NCBI GenBank assembly: GCA_028875335.1
Contig: JAPPEF010000076.1
Coordinates: 1 to 64,000 of the forward strand
Source: Gemmatimonadota bacterium
GTDB taxonomy: Bacteria > Latescibacterota > UBA2968 > UBA8231
Direction of reading: 5' to 3'
Length of the DNA stretch: 64,000 bases
The translations under genes were made by a program, and so were the position numbers. The notes beneath the pieces were generated by a model. That model was not told the DNA's origin. It was given only the letters and a program-made list of their open reading frames with translations, and searched no databases. This document shows positions 37,371 through 45,583 of the stretch, in pieces (position 1 is the first letter of the stretch; each line of letters begins with the position of its first letter).

Positions 37371-38393
37371 TTAAGCCACGCATAAAAAATCATTCCCCTC
37401 TATCATCCCCAATTCACCCAACGCCTCTCGAATCAGCGCCCGCGCCCCCCGCGACGCCACGGCCGCCAATAGAATCGGCCGCTCGTGGCTCGTCCACCAC
37501 GTCGATAAGTCATCCGGCCCAACCACGGGCTTGCGCCGCAAGGTGCCGCCGATTTTCTTGGTCGCGATATCGACAAATACATCGGGAGCGCAGCCCTCGC
37601 GCTCCAAGTGCTTGGCGAGCCGACGGCCGGTCTTGCCCGCGCCCCAGACGGCCAACCCATCCCGCTCTTGCAGCGGCCCGGCGCAAAGATAATGCGCTTT
37701 GGCGCGGAGAAAATTCTCCACTGAGTAGCGGCCCTGCACGTGTGTGGCCCGCCGCGGATGCTCGCGCCAGTAGTGCAAGACCTCCGGCACCTTGGCAAAG
37801 CGCCGACCCACCGCCCGATAGCGCAACCACAGATCGTAGTCTTCCGGCCATCCCCGATCTTGGTACCCGCCCAAGGCCGCCAATTCCTCGCGGCGCATCA
37901 TGGCCGACGGATTGGCGATAGGGCTCTCAATAAAAAACTCCCGTTCAATCGCCGCGCTATCCACCAAGCCGTTCAACCAAGCCTCGTACACCAACATCCC
38001 CTCCCCAGTCTCCTCGCGCGGAAAGATCTCCACCAAACAGCTCACTACACTCAAGTTAGGATCCCCTTCCAACCGCACGAGTTGTTTTTCCAAGCGCTCG
38101 GGATGCATCCGGTCGTCGGCGTCCATGCGCGCCACGTACTCACCTCGACACAGAGCTAAGCCCCGGTTAGGGGCTTCGACAATACCTTGGTGGTCGGACA
38201 GCAATGCCTTAAAGCGGCGATCGCGGCGATTCCATTCCAAGAGCACGTCCCCACTCCCGTCCTCCGAGCCGTCGTCTATGGCCACGACCTCAAAATCTTC
38301 GTAGCTCTGCGCTTGGATGCTCTCTAGCGTTTCCGTTAGCGTGGCGGCCGCATTGAACACGGGCAATAGAACCGATACGCGGGGCGTTTTCAT
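37371..38393 (-). CDS. Family 2 glycosyltransferase with C-terminal Rossmann-like domain
   Basis: This 340-residue protein begins with the GT2 (GT-A) fold: SVLLPVFNAAATLTETLESI, then VAIDDGSEDGSGDVL, then the D-x-D region YVARMDADDRMHPERLEKQL. The acceptor-side LAALGGYQDRGWPEDYDLWL is also typical. After about residue 235 the sequence changes to LAVWGAGKTGRRLAKHL, a G-x-G-x-x-G type nucleotide-binding fold, followed by a C-terminal tail (RRKPVVGPDDL). Such a second domain is not part of a normal GT2 enzyme. It transfers a sugar from a nucleotide donor in cell-envelope polysaccharide or glycolipid synthesis; the exact sugar is unknown. It starts just upstream of the isomerase gene, which follows after 22 bases. 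Confidence 0.85.
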   Translation of the reverse strand: MKTPRVSVLLPVFNAAATLTETLESIQAQSYEDFEVVAIDDGSEDGSGDVLLEWNRRDRRFKALLSDHQGIVEAPNRGLALCRGEYVARMDADDRMHPERLEKQLVRLEGDPNLSVVSCLVEIFPREETGEGMLVYEAWLNGLVDSAAIEREFFIESPIANPSAMMRREELAALGGYQDRGWPEDYDLWLRYRAVGRRFAKVPEVLHYWREHPRRATHVQGRYSVENFLRAKAHYLCAGPLQERDGLAVWGAGKTGRRLAKHLEREGCAPDVFVDIATKKIGGTLRRKPVVGPDDLSTWWTSHERPILLAAVASRGARALIREALGELGMIEGNDFLCVA

Positions 38394-38450
38394 GGCTGCG
38401 AGTTGTAAGAGCTTGACATTTTTTCGCTCAATACCCGATTTTTAATTCCT

Positions 38451-39212
38451 ATGATACATCTCAAATCACCTTTGGAAATCGACCGCATCCGCGCCAGTTG
38501 CCGCATCGCCGCCGAAGCCATGCTCCGCGTCGAAGAAGCCCTCGCGCCCGGGGTCACCACCCTTCACCTCGACCAAATAGCGGACCGCTACATCCGCAGC
38601 CAAGGGGCCGTCGCCAGTGCCTTGGGCTACCGCGGCTTTCCTCGCAGCATCTGCGTCTCGGTCAACGACGAAGTCGTCCACGGCATTCCCGGAGACCGCA
38701 TATTGCAAGAGGGAGATATCCTCGCCGTTGACATTGCCGTGAAAAAGGATGGCTTTCACGGCGATATGAACGTCACCATGAAAGCCGGCTGCGTGACCTC
38801 CGAGGCTCAGCGCCTGCTCGACGCTACGCGTCAAAGCTTGGAGGAGGGATTGGCTGCCTGCACACCAGGACGCCGCCTCGGCGACATTGGCCACGCCATC
38901 CAAAGCTATGTCGAAGCGCGCGGCTTTTCCATCGTGCGCGAATACTGCGGCCACGGCATTGGCCGCAATTTCCACGAGGAACCGCAACTGCTCCACTACG
39001 GCAAGGCCGGTACGGGCCGCCGCCTGCAAAACGGCATGGTCTTCACTATCGAGCCGATGGTCAACGAGGGCGCGCACGACACGCGCGTGCTCGACGACGA
39101 CTGGACGGCTGTCACCGCCGACGGCAAGCTCTCGGCTCAATACGAGCACACCGTGGCCGTCACCAACGACGGGCCTGCCGTGCTGTCGCGCTTTGACGAT
39201 TTGCCGTACTGA
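38451..39212 (+). CDS. map: Type I methionine aminopeptidase
   Basis: At 253 residues it has the size of bacterial MetAP type I. Characteristic sequences include the N-terminal KSPLEIDRIRASCRIAAEAM, the region CVSVNDEVVHGIPGDR, then ILAVDIAVKKDGFHGDMNVT with the first two metal-binding Asp residues. YCGHGIGRNFHEEPQLLHYG supplies the His, FTIEPMVNEG a Glu, and YEHTVAVT the last Glu. The enzyme removes the initiator Met from new proteins. A TTGACA at 38413-38418 lies 33 bases before the ATG and there is no strong ribosome binding site between them, so the transcript may start close to the ATG. The reading frame is intact. Confidence 0.95.
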   Translation: MIHLKSPLEIDRIRASCRIAAEAMLRVEEALAPGVTTLHLDQIADRYIRSQGAVASALGYRGFPRSICVSVNDEVVHGIPGDRILQEGDILAVDIAVKKDGFHGDMNVTMKAGCVTSEAQRLLDATRQSLEEGLAACTPGRRLGDIGHAIQSYVEARGFSIVREYCGHGIGRNFHEEPQLLHYGKAGTGRRLQNGMVFTIEPMVNEGAHDTRVLDDDWTAVTADGKLSAQYEHTVAVTNDGPAVLSRFDDLPY

Positions 39213-39269
39213 GCTTGCTCAGCGGCGGCATTTTCTTATTTTTTGAGTTCATTTCACAAGGAGAACAAC

Positions 39270-39563
39270 ATGGCAAGGCCGAAAAAAGTCCAATCCAACG
39301 GCGACGACGACAACGCTGAATTTTCGTTTGACCCCGGTACGCAGATCGAGCTAGAGATGGAAGACACCTGCTGCGTCACTGACGAGCCAGTCGAATTCAG
39401 CTTTTGTCGCTTCCCCGACTACAAAAATGGCACTATGATGGTCATGTCCAAGAGCGCGATGCTTGAGTACCTACGCGCTGGCGACTCCATCGCCAAGTTC
39501 AAAGAAGTGCTAGTCAAGCGTCACGGCAAGACAGTCTTAAAGGAGCACTACTCGAACCACTAG
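39270..39563 (+). CDS. Small acidic protein of unknown function, 97 aa
   Basis: ATG at 39270 has AAGGAG eight bases upstream, so it is preferred to a TTG at 39243. The protein (97 residues) starts with a basic, Lys-rich stretch (MARPKKVQ), followed by an acidic region (DDDNAEFSFDPG) and a Cys pair (DTCCVTD) with a third Cys shortly after (FSFCRFP). The C-terminal half is mixed alpha/beta (MSKSAMLEYLRAGDSIAKFK). No signal peptide or membrane segment is visible. I do not recognise the family. A strong bidirectional terminator follows directly after its stop. Confidence 0.65.
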   Translation: MARPKKVQSNGDDDNAEFSFDPGTQIELEMEDTCCVTDEPVEFSFCRFPDYKNGTMMVMSKSAMLEYLRAGDSIAKFKEVLVKRHGKTVLKEHYSNH

Positions 39564-39583
39564 GCAACGCGCGACACCTACAT

Positions 39584-39627
39584 GCAAAAGAAGGGATGGT
39601 CCTACTGCGGACCATCCCTTCTTTTGC
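39584..39627. terminator. Bidirectional hairpin terminator between convergent genes
   Basis: A perfect 19-base stem, GCAAAAGAAGGGATGGTCC and its complement, surrounds the six-base loop TACTGC. A-rich and T-rich arms within the stem can serve either direction. It lies between the plus-strand 97-residue gene and the minus-strand TlpA-like gene. Confidence 0.85.
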
Positions 39628-39641
39628 TATGTGCCGACGTT

Positions 39642-40199
39642 CTACGAGCGGGCCAACAGGGTCTCGATATCCTCGCCTAATACCCCGCGGGGATTGGGCC
39701 GGCCGCTCCTATCGCGCGGTACACCTAAGTGCGTCTTGTACACGCGACCTTCGCGATCAAAAATAAAGGTGAGCGGCACGGGCACAGTCGCCAAATTCTT
39801 TTTGTAAAAGGCGCGGAGCAGCTCGTATTGGCCGTCGTGAACCACTGGGTAGTTGATAGCCAAGTGCTCGACGAACTCGCCTATTAGGGGTAGGACGCGC
39901 TCGGTAGGGCCTTGATCTAGGGAAATGCCAATGATCGCCACCTGCTCGGGGTCGTAATCATTGCTCATCTCGACCAAAGCTGGGATCTCATAGCGGCACG
40001 GACCGCACCAAGTCGCCCAAAAGTTGACCAAGACGATCTTGCCCTCGTAATCGCGCAAATCCACGCTCTGGCCCTGATAGTCGTTCCACTTAGCAGACTG
40101 CGGCGGGAAGAGTTTGTCCCCTTGCGGCTCAGGGGATCCACAGCTCAGCGCTAGGATCGCCAACCCACTCACAAGCCCTTTGATCGCCATTGCGCGCAT
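39642..40199 (-). CDS. TlpA-like thioredoxin-domain lipoprotein
   Basis: This 185-residue protein begins with a lipoprotein signal (GLVSGLAILALSC; lipobox L-A-L-S-C at about residue 20). The thioredoxin fold follows: DLRDYEGKIVLVNFWATWCGPCRYEIPALVEM, with the active-site pair W-C-G-P-C at about residues 62-65. Then comes VAIIGISLDQG and a long insert typical of TlpA/ResA relatives. These membrane-tethered thiol:disulfide proteins keep target cysteines reduced outside the cytoplasm, often in cytochrome maturation. No cytochrome genes are beside it, so the target is unknown. The stop of the gene is close to the shared terminator at 39584-39627. DnaE lies just upstream on the same strand. Confidence 0.88.
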   Translation of the reverse strand: MRAMAIKGLVSGLAILALSCGSPEPQGDKLFPPQSAKWNDYQGQSVDLRDYEGKIVLVNFWATWCGPCRYEIPALVEMSNDYDPEQVAIIGISLDQGPTERVLPLIGEFVEHLAINYPVVHDGQYELLRAFYKKNLATVPVPLTFIFDREGRVYKTHLGVPRDRSGRPNPRGVLGEDIETLLARS

Positions 40200-40214
40200 A
40201 GTACCGTCCTGTAT

Positions 40215-43200
40215 TTAACTAGATTGGCGGAAGCCCACGGGAGCTTGCACCTTGGGCGTCAGCCGGGTAGATCGAGGACCGATCAACTCCTCAATACCGC
40301 GCAACAAATCATCGCAGGGATCGACGCGAATCGACTTCGAGCGCACCATTTTGTCCTGCTCATCGCCGTTTTTGAGCTGGAGCCACAGTTCGCAATCGCC
40401 CATGTGACGCTCGCAGAGGAGACGCAACCGACTGAGAAGGGGGTCTCCCACTTTCTGATAGGATAATGACAAGGTAACGGACTTGGTCAGTTCGGCCCGC
40501 GCCGATTTGAGGGGCAGGGCGCGGTCGGCCTGCAAACTCAGGCGTCCGTTGCGCTCGCAGACGCGGCCCTCTACGAGGATGGTTTCACCTTCCACAAGTA
40601 GCTGTTGGTGGTTGGCGAAGGCTTCGGCGAAAAACGCGATATCGCCCGTGCCGTTGAGGTCTTTGAGCGTGACAAAGGCAAAGGGATTGCCGCGGCGGTC
40701 GAAGAGCTTGCGCACCTCCTCGACTAGGCCGCCGACCCGCAGCGGCGTACCGTTGTGTTGCTCCTCTACCTCGCTTAGAGGCCGCGCGAAATTTTTTAGG
40801 TCGCGGGCGTAGGGCTTGAGCGGATGACTGGAAATATAAAAGCCCAACAGGTCGCGTTCCTTGGCCAGCTTCTCGCGCTCGGCCCACTCCTCGACCTCGG
40901 GTAGGTCCTGCACCACTAACTCGGACGAGTCGCCTCCGTCGAAGAGGCTAATCTGCCCCTTTTCGCGGTCTTCCTGGGCCTTGCCTGCGGCCTTTAACGC
41001 CAGCTCTAGTGCCTCCATTTTCTGTGCGCGATGACCTTCAAGACCGTCCAATGCCCCAGCAGCAATCACACTCTCGACCACGCGCCGGTTGACTGCGCGC
41101 AAATCGATGCGCTCACAGAATTCGAACAGAGTAGTAAAAGGCCCATCGGCAATCCGCGTATCGACCATGCTCTGCGCCGCACCTTCGCCGACGTTTTTGA
41201 TTGCCGCCAAGCCATAGCGAATGCCCTCGTCCGTCGGCGTGAAGTTGAGCGTACTCTGATTAATATCCGGCGGCAGGACGGGGATGCCCATGCGGCGGCA
41301 CTCGTCGAGCAAGACGGTCAGCCGGTCCGTATCTTTGCGCTCAAGAGTCAGACTGGCGGCCATGTATTCTTGGGGGTAATGGGTCTTGAGGTACGCGTTT
41401 TTGTACGCGCCTTCGGCATAACAGGCCGCGTGCGCCTTGTTGAAACCATAGCCGGCAAAAATCTCGATCTCGCCAAACAGCTTGTTGGCCAATGTTCTTT
41501 CTACCCCGTGTGCGACGCAGCCGCCGACGAAGTCTTTTTTCACCTTGGCCATTTCCTCGGGCTTTTTCTTGCCCATTGCCTTGCGCAAAATATCGGCTTG
41601 GCCGAGGGTAAAACCGGCCAACTCTTGGGCAATGCGCATGACCTGTTCTTGATAGACCATGACCCCATAGGTCGGCTCTAAAATCGACTCTAACTTGGGG
41701 TGGTCGTAGGCAACGGCCTCTTCGCCGTGCTTGCGAGCGATGAAGGTCGGGATTTTGTCCATCGGCCCTGGGCGGTACAGGGCATTCATGGCGATAATGT
41801 CTTCGATGGTGTCCGGCTTGAACTTGCTCAGATGTTCGCGCATCCCCGCGGATTCAAACTGGAAAACGCCGATCGTCTCGCCGCGGCCGAACAAGTCGAA
41901 AGTGGCTCGGTCGTCCCACGGAATGGCTTCCAAATCAAAGTCCGGCTCCTTGAGTTGAATCAGCCGCACGGCCTCCTCGACCAGCGATAGCTCCGTCAAG
42001 CCCAAGATGTCCATCTTCAGCAAGCCGATGTCCTCCATGCAGGTCTCGCCGACAAACTGGGTGGTTATAATCCCGTTTTTGGGAGAGCGATAGAGCGGCA
42101 CGTAGTCAGTCAGTTCGCCGGGAGCGATGATGACAGCGCAGGCGTGGACCGAGGCGTGGCGCGCCATGCCCTCCAGCTTGCGGGCGTATTCGATCAGCTT
42201 GCCTTCGTCGCCGAGCGCTTGAGCCACCTGCTGCAGCTCGGGCACCCGCTCGATGGCCTTGTCGAGGGTAATCTTCAGTTCGGTCGGCACCTGCTTGGCG
42301 ATGCGGTCCACCTCGCCAAAGGACATGCCCAAAACCCGCCCGACATCGCGCACCACCGCTTTAGCCCCCATAGTTCCAAACGTGATGACCCGTGAGACGT
42401 TGTCCTTGCCGTACTTATCCACCACATAGCGCAGCACCTCTTCGCGCCGGGTGTCGTCAAAGTCAATGTCGATATCGGGCGGCTCAATGCGCTCGGGATT
42501 GAGAAAGCGCTCGAAGATCAGATCGTACTTAATGGGATCTATATTGGTAATGCCGAGGCAATACGAGGCCAAGCAGCCGGCGGCCGAGCCGCGGCCCGGC
42601 CCCACGGAAATGCCCTGATTACGGGCGTAGTTGACAAGGTCCCAGACGATGAGGAAATAGCCGGAAAAATCCTGGCTGGTAATGACGCTTAGCTCGTAGT
42701 CGAGCCGCTCCTGCACGGCCGGATCAACGGTTCCATAGCGCCACTCCAAGCCCTCCTGCGCCAGTTGAGTCAGGTAGTCGTCGCTGGAATCATAGCCAGC
42801 CGGGATCGGAAAATCTGGCATATAGGTTTTCCCGAACTCGAGTTCGACATTGCACTTGTCGGCAATTTCGAGAGTCCGCTCCAGCGCGTCGGGCAAATCC
42901 GCAAACAGCGTTCGCATCTCTTCGGGACTCTTCATGTAGAGTCCGTCGGGATAGCACAGGCGATTTTTCTCGTCAACCGTCTTGTTTGTCTGAATGCAAA
43001 TCAGGGCGTCGTGGGCGTCGTGGTCGGTGGCGCGCAGGAAGTGGAAATCGTTAGTGGCCACCAGCGGCACCCCTAGCTTGCGATGCAGCTTGAGCAGGCC
43101 ATCGTTCACCTTGGCTTCAGGGTCGATGTCGTGGCGCTGAATCTCCAAGTAGTAGTCGTCGCCGAAGATGTCCATAAACTCGCGAGCGACCTTTTCGGCT

Positions 43201-43673
43201 GCGGCTAGCCCCTCGCGCTGGATCAGATGCGGAATCTCGCCGCCGATGCAGGCCGACATGCAGACTAGGCCCTCGGCGTGTTCGCGCAAAAGCTCCTTAT
43301 CGATGCGGGGATTGTAGTAGTAGCCTTCGAGATAGCCCTTGGAGACGAGCTTGGTCAGATTGCGGTAGCCAGTGGCGTCTTTGGCCAGCAAAACTAGGTG
43401 GTTGGAGGCGTGAGTTAGGCCGCGGGCGGCTTGGCGCGAGTGGCGGCTATCAATCGCCACATAAACTTCGCAGCCGATGATGGGCTTAATGCCAGCGTCT
43501 TGGCAGGTCTTGTAGTGCTCGATGACGCCGAAGAGGTTGCCGTGATCTGTGATAGCCAAGGCGGGCATGCCCTGCTCGGCCGCCAACTCGGCCATCTCGC
43601 CAATCCGACAAGCTCCATCGAGCAGGCTGTATTCGCTGTGACCGTGTAAATGGACGAAACCAGCCGAAGCCAT
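40215..43673 (-). CDS. dnaE: DNA polymerase III alpha subunit
   Basis: The start at 43673 has GGAGG five bases upstream (an earlier in-frame codon at 43679 would overlap it), giving 1152 residues. An N-terminal PHP domain is visible (FVHLHGHSEYSLLDGACRIG, then ITDHGNLFG). The polymerase core has GPGRGSAAGCLASYCLGITN, then PPDIDIDFDDTRR with the catalytic Asp triad, and NALYRPGPMD. Finger and tandem HhH regions follow. The C-terminal OB fold (residues about 985-1075) includes VGGLVEEVRKLFDRRGNPFA. The length and domain order are those of a standard DnaE replicative polymerase. The downstream TlpA-like gene starts 15 bases after its stop. Confidence 0.97.
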   Translation of the reverse strand: MASAGFVHLHGHSEYSLLDGACRIGEMAELAAEQGMPALAITDHGNLFGVIEHYKTCQDAGIKPIIGCEVYVAIDSRHSRQAARGLTHASNHLVLLAKDATGYRNLTKLVSKGYLEGYYYNPRIDKELLREHAEGLVCMSACIGGEIPHLIQREGLAAAEKVAREFMDIFGDDYYLEIQRHDIDPEAKVNDGLLKLHRKLGVPLVATNDFHFLRATDHDAHDALICIQTNKTVDEKNRLCYPDGLYMKSPEEMRTLFADLPDALERTLEIADKCNVELEFGKTYMPDFPIPAGYDSSDDYLTQLAQEGLEWRYGTVDPAVQERLDYELSVITSQDFSGYFLIVWDLVNYARNQGISVGPGRGSAAGCLASYCLGITNIDPIKYDLIFERFLNPERIEPPDIDIDFDDTRREEVLRYVVDKYGKDNVSRVITFGTMGAKAVVRDVGRVLGMSFGEVDRIAKQVPTELKITLDKAIERVPELQQVAQALGDEGKLIEYARKLEGMARHASVHACAVIIAPGELTDYVPLYRSPKNGIITTQFVGETCMEDIGLLKMDILGLTELSLVEEAVRLIQLKEPDFDLEAIPWDDRATFDLFGRGETIGVFQFESAGMREHLSKFKPDTIEDIIAMNALYRPGPMDKIPTFIARKHGEEAVAYDHPKLESILEPTYGVMVYQEQVMRIAQELAGFTLGQADILRKAMGKKKPEEMAKVKKDFVGGCVAHGVERTLANKLFGEIEIFAGYGFNKAHAACYAEGAYKNAYLKTHYPQEYMAASLTLERKDTDRLTVLLDECRRMGIPVLPPDINQSTLNFTPTDEGIRYGLAAIKNVGEGAAQSMVDTRIADGPFTTLFEFCERIDLRAVNRRVVESVIAAGALDGLEGHRAQKMEALELALKAAGKAQEDREKGQISLFDGGDSSELVVQDLPEVEEWAEREKLAKERDLLGFYISSHPLKPYARDLKNFARPLSEVEEQHNGTPLRVGGLVEEVRKLFDRRGNPFAFVTLKDLNGTGDIAFFAEAFANHQQLLVEGETILVEGRVCERNGRLSLQADRALPLKSARAELTKSVTLSLSYQKVGDPLLSRLRLLCERHMGDCELWLQLKNGDEQDKMVRSKSIRVDPCDDLLRGIEELIGPRSTRLTPKVQAPVGFRQSS

Positions 43674-43970
43674 GATCACCTCCGCTACTGTATGCGCTAG
43701 TAAAAATCTTTGAACTTAGAGAATGCGGCCGAACAACGGGCCAGACTGTCTAGGGAAGGGCATCGCCTCGGGTGAAGCATAGCCAATTCAAAAGGGGATG
43801 TCAATGTCCCACAGAAGAGGCCATTTTATAACATTTTATTATTATTTTATTTACAAAAAGAGAATTTGTTATACACTGTTGACAAAACAGACCGCACCCA
43901 CCTGCACGGCGAACTTGTCGCTAGAAATAGACCGGTCTATCTTTAATTTTTTACCAAGGAGATATATCAG
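43674..43970 (+). promoter_or_regulatory. AT-rich intergenic region upstream of the Trm112-like gene
   Basis: This stretch of just under 300 bases is unusually AT-rich around 43822-43880. A weak promoter candidate for the 43971 gene is TTTACA (43850-43855) with TACACT (43872-43877), 16 bases apart. A good TTGACA at 43879-43884 has no convincing -10 partner. The dnaE start lies at the opposite edge, so regulation of both is possible. I see no other conserved element. Confidence 0.25.
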
Positions 43971-44219
43971 ATGATTGACCAAGAACTGTTGGCGATTCTC
44001 GCCTGTCCTGAGACCAAAGAGCCGGTCGCGCTCGCCGAGGAAGAATTCATCGCCGAACTCAACAGCCGCATTGCGCGCGGGGAAGTCAAGAATCGGGCCG
44101 GCAAGACCATAGAAGGTCAACTCGACGGCGGCCTAGTGCGCGCAGATGGCGCGTACCTCTATCCGATCCAAGACGAAATCCCCATCCTACTTCTCGACGA
44201 GGCCATCCCACTCCGCTAG
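43971..44219 (+). CDS. Trm112/UPF0434-like small protein
   Basis: The 82-residue protein begins MIDQELLAILACPETKEPV and ends with YLYPIQDEIPILLLDEA, the same start and end pattern as Trm112-like proteins. In the family, these short zinc-ribbon proteins are partners of methyltransferases. Only one Cys is seen where the family often has four, so this copy may not bind zinc. The ribosome binding site AAGGAG lies 11 bases before the ATG. Function in this organism is not known. Confidence 0.75.
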   Translation: MIDQELLAILACPETKEPVALAEEEFIAELNSRIARGEVKNRAGKTIEGQLDGGLVRADGAYLYPIQDEIPILLLDEAIPLR

Positions 44220-44240
44220 TGCCCGCGCCGCGTCCGTACA

Positions 44241-44270
44241 AAAAAGGGATTGTGCGCTTGCACAATCCCT
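44241..44270 (-). terminator. Terminator of the tRNA-Leu transcript
   Basis: AGGGATTGTGC and GCACAATCCCT pair across a four-base loop at 44245-44270. On the minus strand the stem is followed by a T run (plus-strand A run at 44240-44245). It ends the minus-strand tRNA-Leu transcript and may also act on the 43971 gene. Confidence 0.75.
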
Positions 44271-44282
44271 CAACTTACATTA

Positions 44283-44367
44283 TGGTGCCGAAGCGGGGAT
44301 TCGAACCCCGACGCCCGAAGGCACTGCCCCCTCAAGACAGCGTGTCTACCAATTTCACCACTTCGGC
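44283..44367 (-). tRNA. tRNA-Leu (anticodon GAG)
   Basis: An 85-base cloverleaf with long variable arm can be drawn. The acceptor GCCGAAG pairs with CTTCGGC, then A and an encoded CCA end. The D-arm contains TGGTAGACAC. The anticodon stem is CTGTC/GGCAG with loop TTGAGGG, giving anticodon GAG. The T-arm is CGGGG-TTCGAAT-CCCCG. The long variable arm (TGCCTTCGGGCG) is expected of a class II leucine tRNA. Confidence 0.97.
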
Positions 44368-44387
44368 ACAAACACTAGGTTTGCTTG

Positions 44388-44780
44388 CTACTGAGCCTCG
44401 GTCGGCAGCTCCTCAGCAGTCGAGGGCTCAGCTGCCTCTTCCTGCTCGCCCAGCAGGTGCTCTGCTTCCGGGATGGCGGGCACTGCTGGCATCGCCTGTT
44501 CCTCGGCCATCGTCCGTTGCGTCGCTGTCGTCGGAGTAGTCTCTGCCGTCTGAAAGGCCACTGACTGCACCAAACAGCTCAGCATAAAGGCCGTGGCCAG
44601 AACGGTCGTGGCCTTGGTCAGAAACGTGGCTGCGGTGCGGCCGCCCAACACGGAGGAAGAGGCTAAGCCACCGCCGATTGATCCGGCCAAGCCGCCCCCT
44701 TTGCCCGCCTGCAAGAGCACGGTCACCACTAGGAGCACGCAAATCAGCACGTGAAAAATCGTAAATAGAATTTCAAACAT
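44388..44780 (-). CDS. secG: Protein translocase subunit SecG
   Basis: The 130-residue protein has two membrane segments (residues 2-22, FEILFTIFHVLICVLLVVTV; and about 54-74). They are separated by the SecG loop LLQAGKGGGLAGSIGGG...SSVLGGRTAATFLTKAT. SecG is the third core part of the SecYEG channel and assists protein export. The last 50 residues are an acidic, Pro/Glu/Ala-rich tail that is longer than in E. coli SecG and looks disordered. It is the last protein gene of the pfkA-pgk-tpiA-secG run, 49 bases downstream of tpiA; the tRNA-Leu gene follows on the same strand. Confidence 0.93.
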   Translation of the reverse strand: MFEILFTIFHVLICVLLVVTVLLQAGKGGGLAGSIGGGLASSSVLGGRTAATFLTKATTVLATAFMLSCLVQSVAFQTAETTPTTATQRTMAEEQAMPAVPAIPEAEHLLGEQEEAAEPSTAEELPTEAQ

Positions 44781-44829
44781 AATCTTGTGATGGTTTCCAA
44801 GTTACTCAGGGGTTGAAATAAATTTAAGG

Positions 44830-45582
44830 CTAAAGGGCGGCCTTCACAATAGCGGCAAACTGTCCAGCATCCAGTGCGGCACCGCCAATCAAGCCCCCGT
44901 CGATGTTGTCTTGGGCCAAGAGTTCGGCTGCCTTTTCGGGCTTGACGCTGCCGCCGTACTGGATGCGTACTTCGTCGGCGGCTGCTTTTCCCAGGTGTTC
45001 CGCAAGGAAGTGGCGGATCATCGCATGCACCTCTTCGGCTTGCGCGGCCGTCGCCGTTACGCCGGTGCCAATAGCCCAAACCGGCTCGTACGCCCACACT
45101 ACCGCGCTAACTACACCCGCCTCAATCCCGGCTAGGGCACCGCCCACTTGGCCGAGGATGACCTCCTCAATTCGGTTGGCTTCGCGCTCTTGCAGGGTCT
45201 CGCCGACGCAGACGATCGGGCACAGGTCGGCTTGGATGGCACAGATTAGCTTGCGGTTGACCAGCGAGTCGTCCTCGCCGCAAAACTGCCTTCGCTCGGA
45301 GTGCCCTAGCAACACGTAAGAGCAACCAGCCGCCAAGAGCATATCGGCGGATATTTCCCCGGTGAAAGCTCCCTGCCGCTCCCAGTGCATGTTCTGGGCC
45401 CCCAGCCCAATGGCGCTGTCGGCAAGGACGGCGCGCACGGCTTGCAGGCTAGTGAAAGGCGGACAGACGACGACTTCTACGTCGAGCCCCGCGACGAGTG
45501 GCTTGATCCCTTCAACCAACTCGACGGCCTCAGCAGCGGTCTTGTGCATCTTCCAGTTGCCAGCGACAATGGGTCGGCGCAT
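44830..45582 (-). CDS. tpiA: Triosephosphate isomerase
   Basis: The start MRRPIVAGNWKMHKT (45582) gives 250 residues, normal for TIM; a longer frame from 45633 overlaps pgk and is rejected. The catalytic Lys lies in GNWKMHK (residues 8-14). The His motif is LGHSERRQ, the catalytic Glu lies in WAYEPVWAIGTG, and the phosphate-binding loop is IQYGGSVKP with LIGGAALD. The enzyme interconverts dihydroxyacetone phosphate and glyceraldehyde 3-phosphate in glycolysis. Its ATG lies one base after the stop of pgk, so the two are translated together. Confidence 0.97.
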   Translation of the reverse strand: MRRPIVAGNWKMHKTAAEAVELVEGIKPLVAGLDVEVVVCPPFTSLQAVRAVLADSAIGLGAQNMHWERQGAFTGEISADMLLAAGCSYVLLGHSERRQFCGEDDSLVNRKLICAIQADLCPIVCVGETLQEREANRIEEVILGQVGGALAGIEAGVVSAVVWAYEPVWAIGTGVTATAAQAEEVHAMIRHFLAEHLGKAAADEVRIQYGGSVKPEKAAELLAQDNIDGGLIGGAALDAGQFAAIVKAAL

Positions 45583-45583
45583 T

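Noticed and set aside
38413..38446. Standard sigma-70 promoter before map
   Set aside because: TTGACA is perfect but no -10 box lies at 16-18 bases; the nearest T/A-rich hexamer is 20-22 bases away, so I mention it only as a possibility.
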